From Emiliania huxleyi CCMP1516 (taxonomy: Eukaryota; Haptophyta; Isochrysidales; Noelaerhabdaceae): DNA of 64,000 bases. The stretch is taken from contig NW_005200880.1 of the NCBI RefSeq assembly GCF_000372725.1, forward strand, positions 172,741 through 236,740, written 5' to 3'. Below the pieces are notes generated by a model that searched no databases, was not told the DNA's origin, and was given only the letters and a program-made list of their open reading frames with translations. Position 1 is the first letter of the stretch. Every line of letters begins with the position of its first letter. Made by a program: the position numbers and the translations under genes. Shown in pieces: positions 28,200 to 39,430 of the stretch.

Positions 28200-29374
28200 C
28201 CAAAAGGTCGCACCGGCCCGTGGCTCCGCCGTCGGCTCCGCCGCGAGCGGCGACGGTGAGGCCGCCGGGGCTCGCCTATACCGGCTAGTGTGGAGCTCTC
28301 AGTGTGATTGCGTGTTGTACTAGTGATGCTGCACTAGGCGGCCCGTTTTTAGCAAAAAGAAGATACCACATCGCGCGTGGTCGTCGAAAAACCGCATGTT
28401 CGCCCGTCTGGGACCTCTTCGTACGGCTCCAAAAACCGCTCCTTAACGACGACTACGCGGCCCGGCGGTCGATCTGCGCCTTCTCAGCGGTGGAGGGGAT
28501 GTGGGCGGTACGTGAGGACCGCGTGGTGCTGCGATGACCTGACGAGTGCGACTCCCAGCGTCGACTTTGCGACCCCACGGAGCCTCTGCTGCTCCGGGGG
28601 CGGGGGGGGGTCTGCAGACCACCCGGCCGAACTTCAGAGTCGCGGTGCTCCTCAAATACCGCTCAAACGCCCACGATGTTGTGGAGGGGACATATGCTGA
28701 TGATCCTGGCCCGATTGGTTCGCTCAGAAACAAAGCTTCTGGGCGGTCGTTAAGGTTCCGGCTCCCCGCACACCGGCCCGGAAGTATGTTTAATGTTACA
28801 TCACAGGGGCGGGACGACAGGCTGCCATAGCTTGGTCTACACTGCTCCCCATCCAATGAATGGCCATTCAGTCATGCTGCAATGGCGCACGCGCAGATGT
28901 CTGCCCCGCGCGCCCCAAACCATCTGCTGACGCGCCCTTTGCCCGCTACTCCCGCGCGCAGGCGCGCCGTGTTGCTGCACGAGACGGCGGACCACGCTGT
29001 CCTCGAGATCGGACCACGCCTTGCGGTGCAGGCTGCCGCCGCCTCCCGACGCGCCGCCGTTGCCTGCGTCGCCCTGTGGCAGCAGCACCGGAGTCGCAGA
29101 CGGTAGCATGTTGGCCGCGAGCGGTTCGTAGCTCAGCAGTCCGCCCTCCCCTGCCATCGGCCGCGCCGCGGCCGCCGGCGCGACCAAGCCGCCGGGCACG
29201 AGCGGGACGCACGGCGGGGACTGCGAGATCATGCGTGCCGCGCCGCCGCGGCGATGCAAAGCAGGTGCAAGCGCCTGTCGCGATGGGGTTTATTCGGGGC
29301 TTGGCAAACGGGGAGCTGCCCGCTGAGAGCCGGAGTAACGGCACGTTGTGAAAAACTTTCGGGCTTGATGGTCA
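28200..29374. other. intergenic, no recognised gene
   Basis: There are only short frames, for example 78 aa at 28304. None shows a domain, a conserved motif or a paralogue in the window. Confidence 0.4.
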
Positions 29375-29692
29375 ATGCGCGCGGCCGTCTCCCGCGCAGC
29401 ACCGCCGCGCTGCGGAATCGGATCGAGCCCATGCACGGGCAAAGAAGGACGCTGCAGAAGCGGTTGGAGAGGCAGCCGGCGTCTGCCGTCACAACGAGTC
29501 CCAGCGCTGGTTGGACATGCGCGTCGGCTCGCCCGAGGACTGCTATCGCGACCCTCCCGTCGTGCCGCAGCCTCCGACGAGCTCTGCAACCGAGGAGAGT
29601 GAGGGTGCGCCTCCCCTCACTGCTGGCCTGGCTGTGCACCGCCCCACAAAGCACCCCCTCGAGCATCTCTACAAGTACAAGTGCAAGGGCGG
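29375..29692 (+). pseudogene. duplicated gene fragment, copy B
   Basis: It is nearly identical to 6655-6995 but carries small indels. The frame NRIEPMHGQRRTLQKR shifts before SEGAPPLTAGLAVHRPTKHP, so it is not translatable as copy A is. It ends at AAGTGCAAGGGCGG, 200 bases upstream of the methyltransferase start. Confidence 0.7.
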
Positions 29693-29890
29693 TGGCGGTT
29701 TTAATAATTTCGCGCGCCGCAGGCAAAAGATTGAGGACATCGGAACAAAAAATTCTGCGAGTTGCCTCCGCCTTCCGCGGGTGGCCCACTGCCGAACCGG
29801 ATCCCGAACCGAACCAGCACCGCCCTGCCCACCCACCAAACCGCCACCGCCAGCCCGCCACCGCCAGCCGCCGCCAGCCCGCCGCCGGAC

Positions 29891-31883
29891 ATGGCGCTTG
29901 CAGTCCTCCAGCGCGAGGGTCCTGGCGCCGGCGCGGACACCATCACGCTGGACGATGAGCTCATAGACCTTGGTTGCAGGCACGTCGGCGCTGACGCAGC
30001 ATCACGCGTGCGAGAAGTTCATTGCACGCTCGAGATTGAGCGACGCCGTCTTTCGGCGACGCCTCACGATACGACGTGGCTCTTTTATGGCGGCGCGTGG
30101 AATGCCTTCAGCCAAGGTGACCGTTGCCCACCACTCAAGACCGGCGACAAAATCGCGCTCGACCGTGAGCGATCAACCGTCTGGCACGTCCAAGACCTCT
30201 CGCCGTCTCCGCCACCCTGTGAGGTCGAGGGCGCGCCGGCGCCGAAGCGGCACTACAGCGGCCGCAGCAACAGCGGCGGCGACGCCGCGGATCCTGCAAC
30301 TCCCGCAGCAGCTGCCCCGTCGGCCGCAACACCGGGTGGCGGGGCTCCGTGGGTTGAAGCGGGACCGTCAGCAGCGCCCGCGCCGTCAGCAGCGCCCGCG
30401 CCGTCAGCAGCTGCCCCGTCGGCTGCGGGGGTTGGCTTTGGAGGCGCCGAGGGACTGGGAGGCGGCTGGTTCGGAGGCGCCGAGGCGATGGGGATGGGCG
30501 AGACGGCATTCTGCCCGCGCTTCAAGAGCAGCGTGGCCGACCTGGTCCGGCTTCTGGGCCGCGTGGACAGCGACGCCGACGAGCTTTCGGACGAGGAGGA
30601 GGGCGGCGCCTGCGGCTCAGCAGAGCGAGCCCGGCTCGAGGCGCTGAGCGTGCGCCAGCTCAAGGACGAGGGCTCGCGCCGTGCCGTCGACTTGTCCGGC
30701 TGCATCGAGAAGTGCGACTTGGTGGAGCGACTGCTCGCCGCTCCGGCCGCGCCTCCCGCTCCCGCCGCCGCCCCAGAGCCGCCGCAGCCACAGCCGCGGC
30801 GGCAGCCGCAATCCGCGTCGCCGTACCGCGGCGCCACGCGCTCGGCGATGCCAGCCCGGGCCGCGGCTCCGACGAAGCTCGGCCAGCGCTTCGGCGCGAC
30901 CGAGCACAGATCCCTGGTTGGCTGTGGACAGCGTCTCTTCACGCCTCTCGCCGTGGGCAGGTGCGAATCCGTTCAGCGTGCTCGACGCGAAGCAGGGCGT
31001 GTGGCAGCGCCGCAAGAAGGAGTGGCACGACTTGTTCGACTCGAGCCTCGGCCGCGACGAGGACCTGCTCGGCGCGGGGCTGCGGCACCTGCTCCCCGCC
31101 TCCTCCAAGCTCAACGGCACCTCGGTCTTCGACCCCGTCCTCATGGAGAACGTCGTCTCCTGGTGGGTGCCGCGCCCGCGCAAGGTGAGGCACCGCCCCG
31201 TGGTTGTGATCGACCCCTTCGCGGGCGGGGTCGTGCGCGGCTTCGTCGCGGCGGCAAAAGGCGTGCAGTACATCGGCGTCGACGTCTCCGCGCGGCAGGT
31301 GGAGGCGAACCGGAAGCAGGTGCCGCAGGGGCAGTGGGACTTCCGCCACCCGCCGATCTGGGTCGTGGGCGACAGCGAGCAGATCGCCACGCTCGTGCCC
31401 AAGGAGCTGCACCGGCTTGGCCTCGAGCCGCTGGCCGACGCGATCGTCTCGTGCCCGCCCTACTTCAACCTGGAGGAGTACAAGGCCGGGCCAAAGGACC
31501 TGAGCGGCCTGCCCTCCTACGCGACCTTCCTCGTCAAGTACAAGCGCATCGTCGCCAACGCCGTGTCGCTGCTCCGCCCAAAGGCCCTCTCGACGTTTGT
31601 CGTGGGCAACTTTCGTGGGAAGGGAGGTGCCCTCGAGCTGTTCCACAGCGACACCATCAGCGCCTTCAAGGAGGCGGGCTGCAGCCTGTACAACGACGCC
31701 GTCCTCACCACGTCCACCGGCACGGCCGCGCTGCGAGCCACCAGGACCATGGGGTCGGGCGCGAAGCTGGTGCCGACCCACCAAAACGTGGTCGTCTTCG
31801 TCAAGGGGGAGGGGTTCACGCCCGCCGACGCGCGCGCCTCCGGCATCCGACCGAACGCTGCAGAGTCTCAGTCGCAGGGCTGA
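29891..31883 (+). CDS. SAM-dependent DNA methyltransferase of bacterial/phage N4/N6 type, 2 exons
   Basis: Exons 29891-30893 and 30961-31883 give 641 aa; the 67-base intron is GC-AG and joins RFG to ANPFSVLD. The catalytic half (about residues 335-640) has PFSVLDAKQGVWQRRKKEW, SVFDPVLMENVVSWW, the SAM-binding motif I (DPFAGGVVRG), GVDVSARQVEANR, motif IV (SCPPYFNLEEY) and a C-terminal THQNVVVFVKGEG. This is the pattern of DNA methyltransferases found with ParB-like proteins in phages and bacteria (N6_N4_Mtase superfamily); the target base is not predictable by eye. The N-terminus has a possible FHA-like segment (LKTGDKIALDRE), a Pro/Ala-rich linker and a SAP-like motif (LSVRQLKDEGSRRAVDLSGC). 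It is probably nuclear and of bacterial/viral origin. Confidence 0.85.
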
Positions 31884-32214
31884 GGTCAAGTGTGCGTGCG
31901 CATGTGCGTGTACTGTGTACGCCAGTACGTGCCGCGGGGCTGCTGCGCCAGCGCTACAGGGCGGTACCATCGTTTACGTTGTGAGCCGTGAGCTGTATAG
32001 GTCGGGGCCCACGCGCCGCTCGCCGCAGATTTTGTGTATCCTCCCGAGGCGGTGCCCGGCCCCGATCGCTTGCTTTTTATTTTTATTCATTCGCGTCCTT
32101 TCTTTCGTTTGCTAGACAGATGATGACGATGTAATGGTCTGTGATGCGAAGCCTGCCATACGTAGTAAAAAAGAAAACCAGGGTGTTGGCGCGAAACCAA
32201 CTGGCAACAACCCG
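31884..32214. other. intergenic / 5' region of CAF-1 gene
   Basis: AT-richer sequence between the methyltransferase stop and the CAF-1 start. It includes an in-frame upstream ATG at 32134 that would add 27 residues to CAF-1. Confidence 0.5.
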
Positions 32215-35200
32215 ATGACCGAAGCCGCTCAGCCGCCCCCATCGCCTGCATCCTCCGCGGGTGGCAGTCAGCCTCCATCGCCAATCTCGGCGGCAAGAGC
32301 CGCAGCTGAGCCGGCGGCGCCCACCGTGCCGCCTCCGGTGACCGTAACGGCGACCGTGTCTGCGCCGGCGCCAGCACCTCCTCCCGTCAAGCTGAGCAAG
32401 GCCGAGAAGGAGGCAGAGCGGAGGCGTAAGGCGGAGGCCAAAGAAGAGGAGCGTGCGATTCGCGAGCTGCAGAAGAAGAAGCTCGCCGAGGCCAAGGAGG
32501 CCAAGGCGAAGGAGCAGGCGGCCGAGCGCGAGCGCAAGGCGGCCGAGAAAGCGCTGAGAGAGGCGGCCAAGGCGGAGGCGGCGGCAGCCAAGAAGGCGGA
32601 GGCGGAGCGCAAGGAGGCGGAGCGCAAGGCCCTCGCGGAGGAGCGCGAGCGCAAGGCGCGCCCCGCCCCCGCCTCCTCACCGTCTCTCTCCCCGGCCCCG
32701 GCCGCTGCTGGTGCCGCCGCCGCTGCAGCGCCGATCCCGCCCCTCCGTGCGGTGCAGGCGCGCGAGGAGGCGGAGGAGCAGCTGCGGCGAAAGGATGAGC
32801 TGGAGAAGAAGGCGCGGGCCGCCCTTCCCTTCCTCTGCCCCTGGACCGCGCCCCGCTCCTCGCCTCCCCACCCCACCGCGGCGCGCGAGGGCGTCTGGCG
32901 ACCGCGCGCCCTCCTGGCACCCAGGCGAAGCGCTCGTCCCTCACGGCCTTCTGGGGCAAGCCGGCGGCGGCGGCCAAGTCGCCCGCCAAGCCCACCCCCT
33001 CACCCACCCCCTCGGCGGCCGCGTCGGCGGCAGGGCCGGAGCCGGCAGCCAAGGATCCCCGGCTCGAGGAGGCTGCGAATGGCTCTCCGCGGGGCGGCGC
33101 GAGCCCGTCCGCGGGCGGCAAGGCGGCCTTCGGGGGCATCTACGTCCGCGGCGGCCGCCCCGTCCGCGCGTACCAAAAGCCGGACGACTTCACCTTGCTG
33201 GCGCCGACCCCCCCCCCCCCCCCCTCTCTTTGGCTTGCAGCGGTCGGCTTGCGGCGGTCTCACGTCGCGGGCGAGGCGCGGGTAGGCGCCGCTGCGGCTG
33301 CCGGCGAGGAGGAGCGTCGAGGAGCTGGACGAGGTGCTCACCGGCGGCGCGGAGGACGGCGCGTGGCGACCGGCAAAGTGGCGCAAGCGGAGGCCGGCGC
33401 TCAAGGGGCGCAAGCGGGTGCGGGGCGAGGAGGCGGCCGCTGCTTCCGCGCTGCAGCCGTGGCAGTTGGCCCGGTGGATGCCTGCTGTGACGGGCGGTCG
33501 GAGCGGTGGCGGGGCGTGTGCTCACCGGCCCGCGGTGCGTGCGAGCAGGTACAAGTTCCTCAAGCCGAACGAGGAGTCGAAGCGGCCGCCGTACCACGGC
33601 ACGTGGACCAAGGCCTCCCGCGCGGTTGGCGGGCGCAAGCCGTTTGGGCGCGACGAGGCGCTCGACTATTGCGAGGGCGGGGCTTCTCGGAACTTGCTCG
33701 GAACCTTCTCGGAACCTTCCCTGTAGGCGCTCGACTACGAGGTCGAGTCCGAGTACGAGTGGGAGGAGGAGGGCGAGGGCGAGGAGCTCGGATCGGATGA
33801 CGAGGCGGAGGACGCCGACGCGCCGGGCGGGCGCGACGGAGAGGAGGTGCCGCCGCTCAGAGCGTCGCCACTGCCAGCCCGCGAGCGGCCGCCGACCCCC
33901 GCCCTCGCCCACCGCCGCCCCTTGCCCGCCACCCCTCCGACAGGACGACTGCGACGGCTTTGTCGTCGACGACGACTACCTCTCGGCCGAAGAGGGCTGC
34001 GGCGCGGCGGCAGAGGCGCGCGGCGGGGCGGCGGGGGGCGGACAGGCGCGGAGGCCGGCCAAGATGGTGCCGCGCCTGGTCGTGAACCTCTGCCCCTCGA
34101 CGGCGCCAGCCTCGCCGCTGCTCGCAAGCTACGCTGTCGAGGTGCTCGCTCCGACGCCGCTCGTCTTCGAGCCCGCCGCAGCGGCGGCCTCCGCGCCCAC
34201 AGAGGGACGGTCGACGCCGACGGCAGGCAAGGCGACCTCCAGCAAGGTGCCGCTCGGCAACCCGTCCACCCTCGCGCTCGCGGAGCTCGTGCACGGCTCG
34301 TCCGAGGGCGCTCCAGCGCTGGTGGAGCGCTTCGCTGCGTCGCACCCGCAGCACTTCAAGAAGGACATCGGCCTCAAGCTCAAGGAGATCGCCGCGAAGC
34401 GGAAGCGCACGACGGTCGCCGGCGCGCCGTACGACACCGTCGCCCTCTGGCTGGTGCACGACGAGCTCGCCGAGGGCTTTGGGCTCGACCCGCCGCCGCC
34501 GGCGCGCTCGCGGTCCGGGGCGAAGCCGCCGCCCAAGCCCGTGGCCAAGCCGACTGTCGCCGCGCCCTCCGCCGCGCCCGTTGCGGTGGGCGTGGTGGCG
34601 CCCACCGTGCTCCAGAACATGATGCTCAAGCCCGCTGGCGGCACAGCGTCCGTGGCGTCCGACCCATCGGCGACCAGCCCCTCGAGCGCCTCGCCTCCTC
34701 CCGCCGCCGCTAGCGCCGCGCCAGCGCCGCCGCCGCCGCCGGCGGCGGCGGCAGCATCCTCGCCGCCGCCCGCTGAGACGCCGGCCCCGCTGACGGCAGA
34801 GAGGGCGCCACCCTCCGCTGGCGACGGCGCGTGCGGCAGCGCGGGATCGGCCGGCTCCGAGGCGGCCCGCGCAGCCGCCGGCTCGGACAAGGCTGCCCAA
34901 CACGGCCGGGCGACCAAGAAGCGGAAGGGCGGACTCGACGCCTTCTTCCGGCCCTCCTCTGGGGGCGCCAGCCCCGCCACCGCGCTGGGCGGGCCCAAGA
35001 CGGAGAGCCGGACCGTCGTAGCACCGGCGCCGGCCGCTGCGGCGGACGAGCTCGCCGCGGGCAAGGCCCGGCCAATCGGGCTCGCCAACTCGGACCCGGT
35101 CATTGCCGCGCTGCTGAACGCCGGGGCGCCTGCGTCGGCGCAGGGCAAGCAGCCGCACGCGCCGCAGCCCGAGGGAGAGGCGGCGGCGCCAGAGGCGGCG

Positions 35201-36296
35201 CCAGACGAGCCTCCGACGCCGGCCGCGGAGGCGATGGAGGTAGAGGCGTCGCCCCCGTGTGAGGAGCAGCCGGCCGAGCAAGCGGCGGAGCAGCCGGCCG
35301 AGCAAGCGGCGGAGCAGCCGGCGGCGGAGGTGGCGGAGGTGGCGGAGGTGGCGGAGGTGGCGGAGGTGGCGCCGCCCGACGCGGCGGCGGTCGAACAGGC
35401 TGAGGTGGTCGATCCGGCGGAGGAGGCCGCCGCCACTGCATGGACAGCCCTCGAGGCCAAGCTGCTGGCCAGCGACGGCTCCACCGCGACGTCGGACGAG
35501 CTGTCGGCTGCCTGGTCCAACGCGGCTGCGCCCGTGAGCTTCGTGCAGGCGCTCGTGGCGGGCTCCTCTCGTTCGACCTCGACGGTCCCGCAGCGCAGCG
35601 CGTGCCTGCGCTGCCTCGGCGACGGGCTCCTCCTCCCGTCCGACTCGGGCCTCGCGACGCCGCCGCCACGGCAGCTCCGCCTCGCCACCGACGCTCTTGC
35701 GGCGCCGGGAGCCGCGGCCGCCCTGCTCGCGAGTGCGGTGCACCCCGACGCGGTGCTCCGCAAGAACGCGTGGCGGTGCGTGATGCTCCTGCTGCAGCTG
35801 CACGGCGCCGCTGCCGCGGCGGCCGGCTCCGCCCGCGTGCCGGACTTCGGAGAGGTGGTCGCTTCGGGCGTGTGGGTGCAGCCGCTTGCGGAGCAGTCGA
35901 CCGAGGCAGGCCAGCACGCGCAGTTCGCTGCCGCGTGCCTCAAGGAGGTTGCACAGCGCCACGGGGCCGCGCTCGTCGCCGCCCGGCCCTCCCTCGGCGC
36001 AGACCTGCTCCGCTCGCTCACCGCGGGCGTGGACAAGCGGGCGACGGCCAAGTTTTGCGCGCAGGCCCTCGTCACGCTGGCGCCGCTGCTCTCCTCGGGC
36101 TGGGCCACGGCGGCGGACGCCAACGCGGCGGGAGAGGCGATTGCCGAGAGCCACCCCAAGCTGGCCGACGAGGCTCAGCAGGCGCGCACGCCACCTTGCA
36201 TCCCACTCCCTCGCCGCCTCCTCCCCTCACCACGCCGGACGTCCCTGAGAGCGCGCACCCCACCGTCGGCAGGTGCGTTTGCTCGTCGGAGCCTGA
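32215..36296 (+). CDS. CHAF1A: chromatin assembly factor 1 large subunit (p150/FAS1-like), 7 exons
   Basis: CAF-1 deposits H3-H4 behind the replication fork and binds PCNA. Exons are 32215-32811, 32925-33200, 33286-33458, 33549-33657, 33727-33846, 33944-36181 and 36273-36296 (1178 aa). The order is: a Pro/Ser N-terminus; a long KER-like charged helix (AEKEAERRRKAEAKEEERAI onward); KRSSLTAFWGK, a possible PCNA-interacting box; and the diagnostic core YKFLKPNEESKRPPYHGTW, GRKPFGRDEALDYEVESEYE, then DDCDGFVVDDDYLSAEEG. A basic winged-helix-like segment (KKDIGLKLKEIAAKRKR), a long Ala/Pro spacer and a helical C-terminus follow. Introns 1, 2, 4 and 6 are GC-AG; 3 and 5 are GT-AG. The exon 2-3 and 3-4 boundaries are the least certain. 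The C-terminal 400 residues are longer than in plant or animal homologues. Confidence 0.85.
33656..33737 (+). repeat. exon-edge direct duplication around CAF-1 intron 4 (33658-33726)
   Basis: AGGCGCTCGACTA occurs at 33656-33668 and 33725-33737. Here the first copy lies at the 5' end of the intron and the second begins the next exon. The intron body is CTCGGAAC(C)TT micro-repeats. Removal (GC-AG, 69 bases) restores the conserved GRDEALDYEVE. Confidence 0.8.
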
Positions 36297-36693
36297 AGCG
36301 GCTGAACACACGGGTCGAGAGCGGCTGGCTGCGCCGGCGGCGCTGTGGAGTTGCGTGCGACGCGTGTGTAGGGCGGCAGGCTCACGCGCCCCGCAGTGCG
36401 GATGGAGCGAGGCAAGGCCAAGTCACTCAGCGTGGCCCGCGCGCGTACATCTGTACAGATGCGACTCTGCTCTCTGCACTCTGGAACTCATGCCACATGC
36501 GCACACTGAAAACCGACTTCCGCCGTCCGCCCGCGCCTGCGCGGACACGGAGGGCGGAGAGCCCGGAGCGCGCACACACAACTGTACTGCATTCACTTTT
36601 AAGGAAAAAAGGAATGGCGCCAAAGAGTCCATAGAACCACACAGAAAGGGTCGGGCATGGGCCGCATGCTGACCGCGACTACCACTCTCCGCG
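36297..36693. other. convergent intergenic region
   Basis: It lies between the 3' ends of the CAF-1 (plus) and PPR (minus) genes. No coding signal beyond frame shadows. Confidence 0.5.
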
Positions 36694-39099
36694 CTACTCG
36701 AGCCGCATGTCGTCGCCCAACGTGATCGCGAGCTCCGAGGCGGCCGACCTCGTGAGCGGCACCGCCGGCGGCACGGTGAGCGCGTCCGCTAAGTTGGATG
36801 AGACGGACCGCGAGCGCATCGATCCGCGCTGCCCGTCCCCAGAGGCGGGCGAGCCGCCTTCCGCGTCGCCGGCCTCGGCGGCGGCGACGCTTTGCGCCAG
36901 CTCGAGCAGCCGCGCGCGGTTTGACTTTGAGCGAGTGAGCGGCACCCCGGCGAGGCGCACCGGCGACGGCGCGCTCGGCTGCGGCGCCGTGCTCGTCCGC
37001 GGGGTCGGCGGCTTCTCCTTTCGGATCGTCGCCGAGGCCGCCGCCGCCGCCGGCGGCTTCGCCTTGCCTCGCCGGCCGCCGCGGCGCGAAGTTTGCACCT
37101 CGGTCCACCCGTCATCCTCGCCCGCCTCTGCCGCGGCCCCAGCACTGCAGCCTCCGCCCTCGGCGCCCTCGGCGCCCGTAGGGACGAACTCCGGCGCCTC
37201 CACGCGCAGGGACGGGCTGGCGCGCGGGCGCGCCGCGCGAGTCGCCGCGCCCCCGCCGCCGGAGCCTCGGTGAGACTTGAGGAGGGCGGCGAACGAGTCG
37301 TCTCCGAGCAGCCGTGCGGAAGAGCGGCGCAGCCGCTCCGTCAATTCGACGCGCGAAGAGAGCAGAGCCGTGACGTGCGGCACGGCGCGCCGGCGCCGGT
37401 CGCGCGCCGGAAGCGCCTCGCACGCGTTGAAGAGCGCCGCATAGGTGAAGCGGTCGGGCGCAAAGCCACGCTGCGACGCCGCGTGCACTGCGGCCTCGGC
37501 GGCGTCGATGTCGCCCTCGAGCGCGTAGACCGAGGCGAGGGCGTTGTAGGTGACGAGCGACGGGCGCACGTTCGCCGCGAGCATCGCGCTGAAGGCCGCC
37601 TCGGCGTCGGGCCTGCGGCCAGCCTTGCCGTACGCGGAGATGAGCGTGTTGAACGTCGGCGCGGAGAGGCGCTCCCCGGCGACGAGCAGCGCCTGCAGCG
37701 ACGCGCTGGCCGCGTCGAGCTGCCCCGCCTTCACCAGCGCGTTGACCAGGATCGCGTGCGTCGACGCTGTCGGCTCGACGCCCGCCGCGCGCATCGCGTC
37801 GACACAGCGCAGCGCGGCGGCGGCGTCGCCGAGACGCGCGTGGGCGGAGCAGGCGGCGTTGAAGGCGACCGCGTCGGGGGCGATGCCGGCGGCGGTCATC
37901 TTGTCGAGCCAGCCTTGCGCGGCGGCGGCGTTGCCGGCGCGTGCATGTGCTGAGATGGCGGTCGAGTACGATACCTCGTTTGGCACCAGCCCGCGCGCGA
38001 GCAGCTTTTGGAAGGCAGCCTCCGCCTCGGCGGGCCTGCCGCCCCGCGCGCAGGCGAGCATGAGCGTGTTGTACGAGACCAAGTCGGGCGCCGCGTTCGG
38101 GCACTCCTCCGCCGCGCGCGCCTCGAAGTTGGCCAGCGTGGCCCGCGCCCCCTCCGGGTCGGCGGCGTTGGCGTATGCCGACAGGACGGCATTGAAGCAC
38201 CACGTGTCGGGCTGCAGCCGCGCAGCGAGCATGCGCTTGAGGACGCGGGCGGCGTCCGCGGGGCGGGACTGCTTTGCAAAAGCGGCGATGGTCGCGGTGA
38301 AGGTGACGGGCGACGCTGTGAAGCCGGCGTCGATCATCGTCGAGAGGACCGACTCTGCGCGCTCGGGCTGCGCCGCGTCGCCGAGGGCAGAGATGACCGT
38401 GTTGAAGGACATCTCGTTGGGCGGGGGCGGGTAGTCGGCACCGGCGGCCCGCTTCATCATGCTGCGCAGCAGCTCGGCGGCGGCGCCAAAGTCGCGCCGC
38501 TGCAGGTGGGCCTGCAGGCGTCGCAGAGGTGTGTTGAGGGAGGAGGGAGGAGGGAGGAGGGAGGAGGGAGGAGGGAGGAGGGGGGGGGCGGGAGGGCGGG
38601 CAGGGGCGCTTTCCTTGAGGGCGATGTTTGCCGCCGTGGTGGTGACGGGCACCGCCGCACGCATCTTTGCGAGCCACGCGAGCACCGCCTCTGGGGGCCC
38701 CGCCTGCACAAAGGGAACTTGGGTAAGGGGGGTGAAGGGGGTTGTCGGTGGCACAGAGGGTCGAGGCGCCTTGTCGAGCGCTGCGAGAATGTTGTTGAAG
38801 ATTGACGCGTTGGGAGCGATGCCGTGAGCCGCACACGCCTGCTGGGCGCGGACCGCGGCCGCGTCTACCCCGACCCCGGTCCCAATCAGCGCCGTGAAGA
38901 GCATGTTGACGAGGCGGATATTCAACTTGTCAGCTCCCTCGAGGAGTTCCAGCGCGCGGGCGTTGTCACCAAGGCGGAGGAGTTCCAGCGCGCGGGCTTC
39001 GAAGGAGGTTGTGGTCGGTGTCGGTGTGTCCTCATTTATGCTCGGCATCACCACATCGGCGCCGAGGCCCGGAGGGGTGAGCGGGGTCTGAACCAGCAT
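36694..39099 (-). CDS. pentatricopeptide-repeat protein, 3 exons
   Basis: Exons are 39099-38770, 38703-38614 and 38511-36694, giving 745 aa. About ten PPR motifs run from residue 90 to 480, for example FNTVISALGDAAQPERAESV, CFNAVLSAYANAADPEGARA and TYNALASVYALEGDIDAAEA. PPR proteins bind organellar RNA sequence-specifically, and a mitochondrial or plastid role is expected, though no clear leader is seen (the start MLVQTPLTPPGLGADVVMP is acid-poor). The C-terminal third is Ser/Pro/Gly-rich with a basic SRRGGRRGKAKPP patch. Intron 1 is GC-AG (66 bases). Intron 2 (102 bases) must start GA if the clean junction NIALK-AHLQRRDFG is right, and contains a GGAGGAGG micro-repeat. Both introns are multiples of three without stops, so retention would also be translatable. 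Confidence 0.85.
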   Translation of the reverse strand: MLVQTPLTPPGLGADVVMPSINEDTPTPTTTSFEARALELLRLGDNARALELLEGADKLNIRLVNMLFTALIGTGVGVDAAAVRAQQACAAHGIAPNASIFNNILAALDKAPRPSVPPTTPFTPLTQVPFVQAGPPEAVLAWLAKMRAAVPVTTTAANIALKESAPARPPAPPLLPPPSSLLPPPSSLNTPLRRLQAHLQRRDFGAAAELLRSMMKRAAGADYPPPPNEMSFNTVISALGDAAQPERAESVLSTMIDAGFTASPVTFTATIAAFAKQSRPADAARVLKRMLAARLQPDTWCFNAVLSAYANAADPEGARATLANFEARAAEECPNAAPDLVSYNTLMLACARGGRPAEAEAAFQKLLARGLVPNEVSYSTAISAHARAGNAAAAQGWLDKMTAAGIAPDAVAFNAACSAHARLGDAAAALRCVDAMRAAGVEPTASTHAILVNALVKAGQLDAASASLQALLVAGERLSAPTFNTLISAYGKAGRRPDAEAAFSAMLAANVRPSLVTYNALASVYALEGDIDAAEAAVHAASQRGFAPDRFTYAALFNACEALPARDRRRRAVPHVTALLSSRVELTERLRRSSARLLGDDSFAALLKSHRGSGGGGAATRAARPRASPSLRVEAPEFVPTGAEGAEGGGCSAGAAAEAGEDDGWTEVQTSRRGGRRGKAKPPAAAAASATIRKEKPPTPRTSTAPQPSAPSPVRLAGVPLTRSKSNRARLLELAQSVAAAEAGDAEGGSPASGDGQRGSMRSRSVSSNLADALTVPPAVPLTRSAASELAITLGDDMRLE

Positions 39100-39430
39100 T
39101 TTCGATCTGCTTCTCGCATCCGTCAGGTACTTTTCGGAGAAATGTCGCAAGAAGGAAAAAAAAAGAAAAAGGCACGTTTCTTCGCGCTTGTCAAAGTCCA
39201 AGACATATGGGCTTCTTACTCATCCATGTCAAAACAAAACAACGAAGTAGTGATGGCCGGGCGCATACCTCGCGGTCAAAGTAGTCGTGGCAGCCCCAGG
39301 TGTAGTTTATTTTTCTTCCTTGCTTTGGGGGCCCTCATCCTGAAATTCTGCCAAAACCTGACCGGCCCCTGCGGTGCCCCTACCTACCTACCTACCTACC
39401 TACCCTACTTATGGGAAACTAAAAAAGAAA
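39100..39430. other. intergenic with CCTA microsatellite
   Basis: A (CCTA)n run at about 39379-39404 resembles the tail of the dispersed repeat family at 62584. I see no gene. Confidence 0.5.

Noticed and set aside
33857..36159. Two long minus-strand frames (765 and 676 aa) opposite CAF-1
   Set aside because: They are antisense shadows, Arg- or Ala/Ser-rich, without motifs; the plus strand has clear CAF-1 homology.
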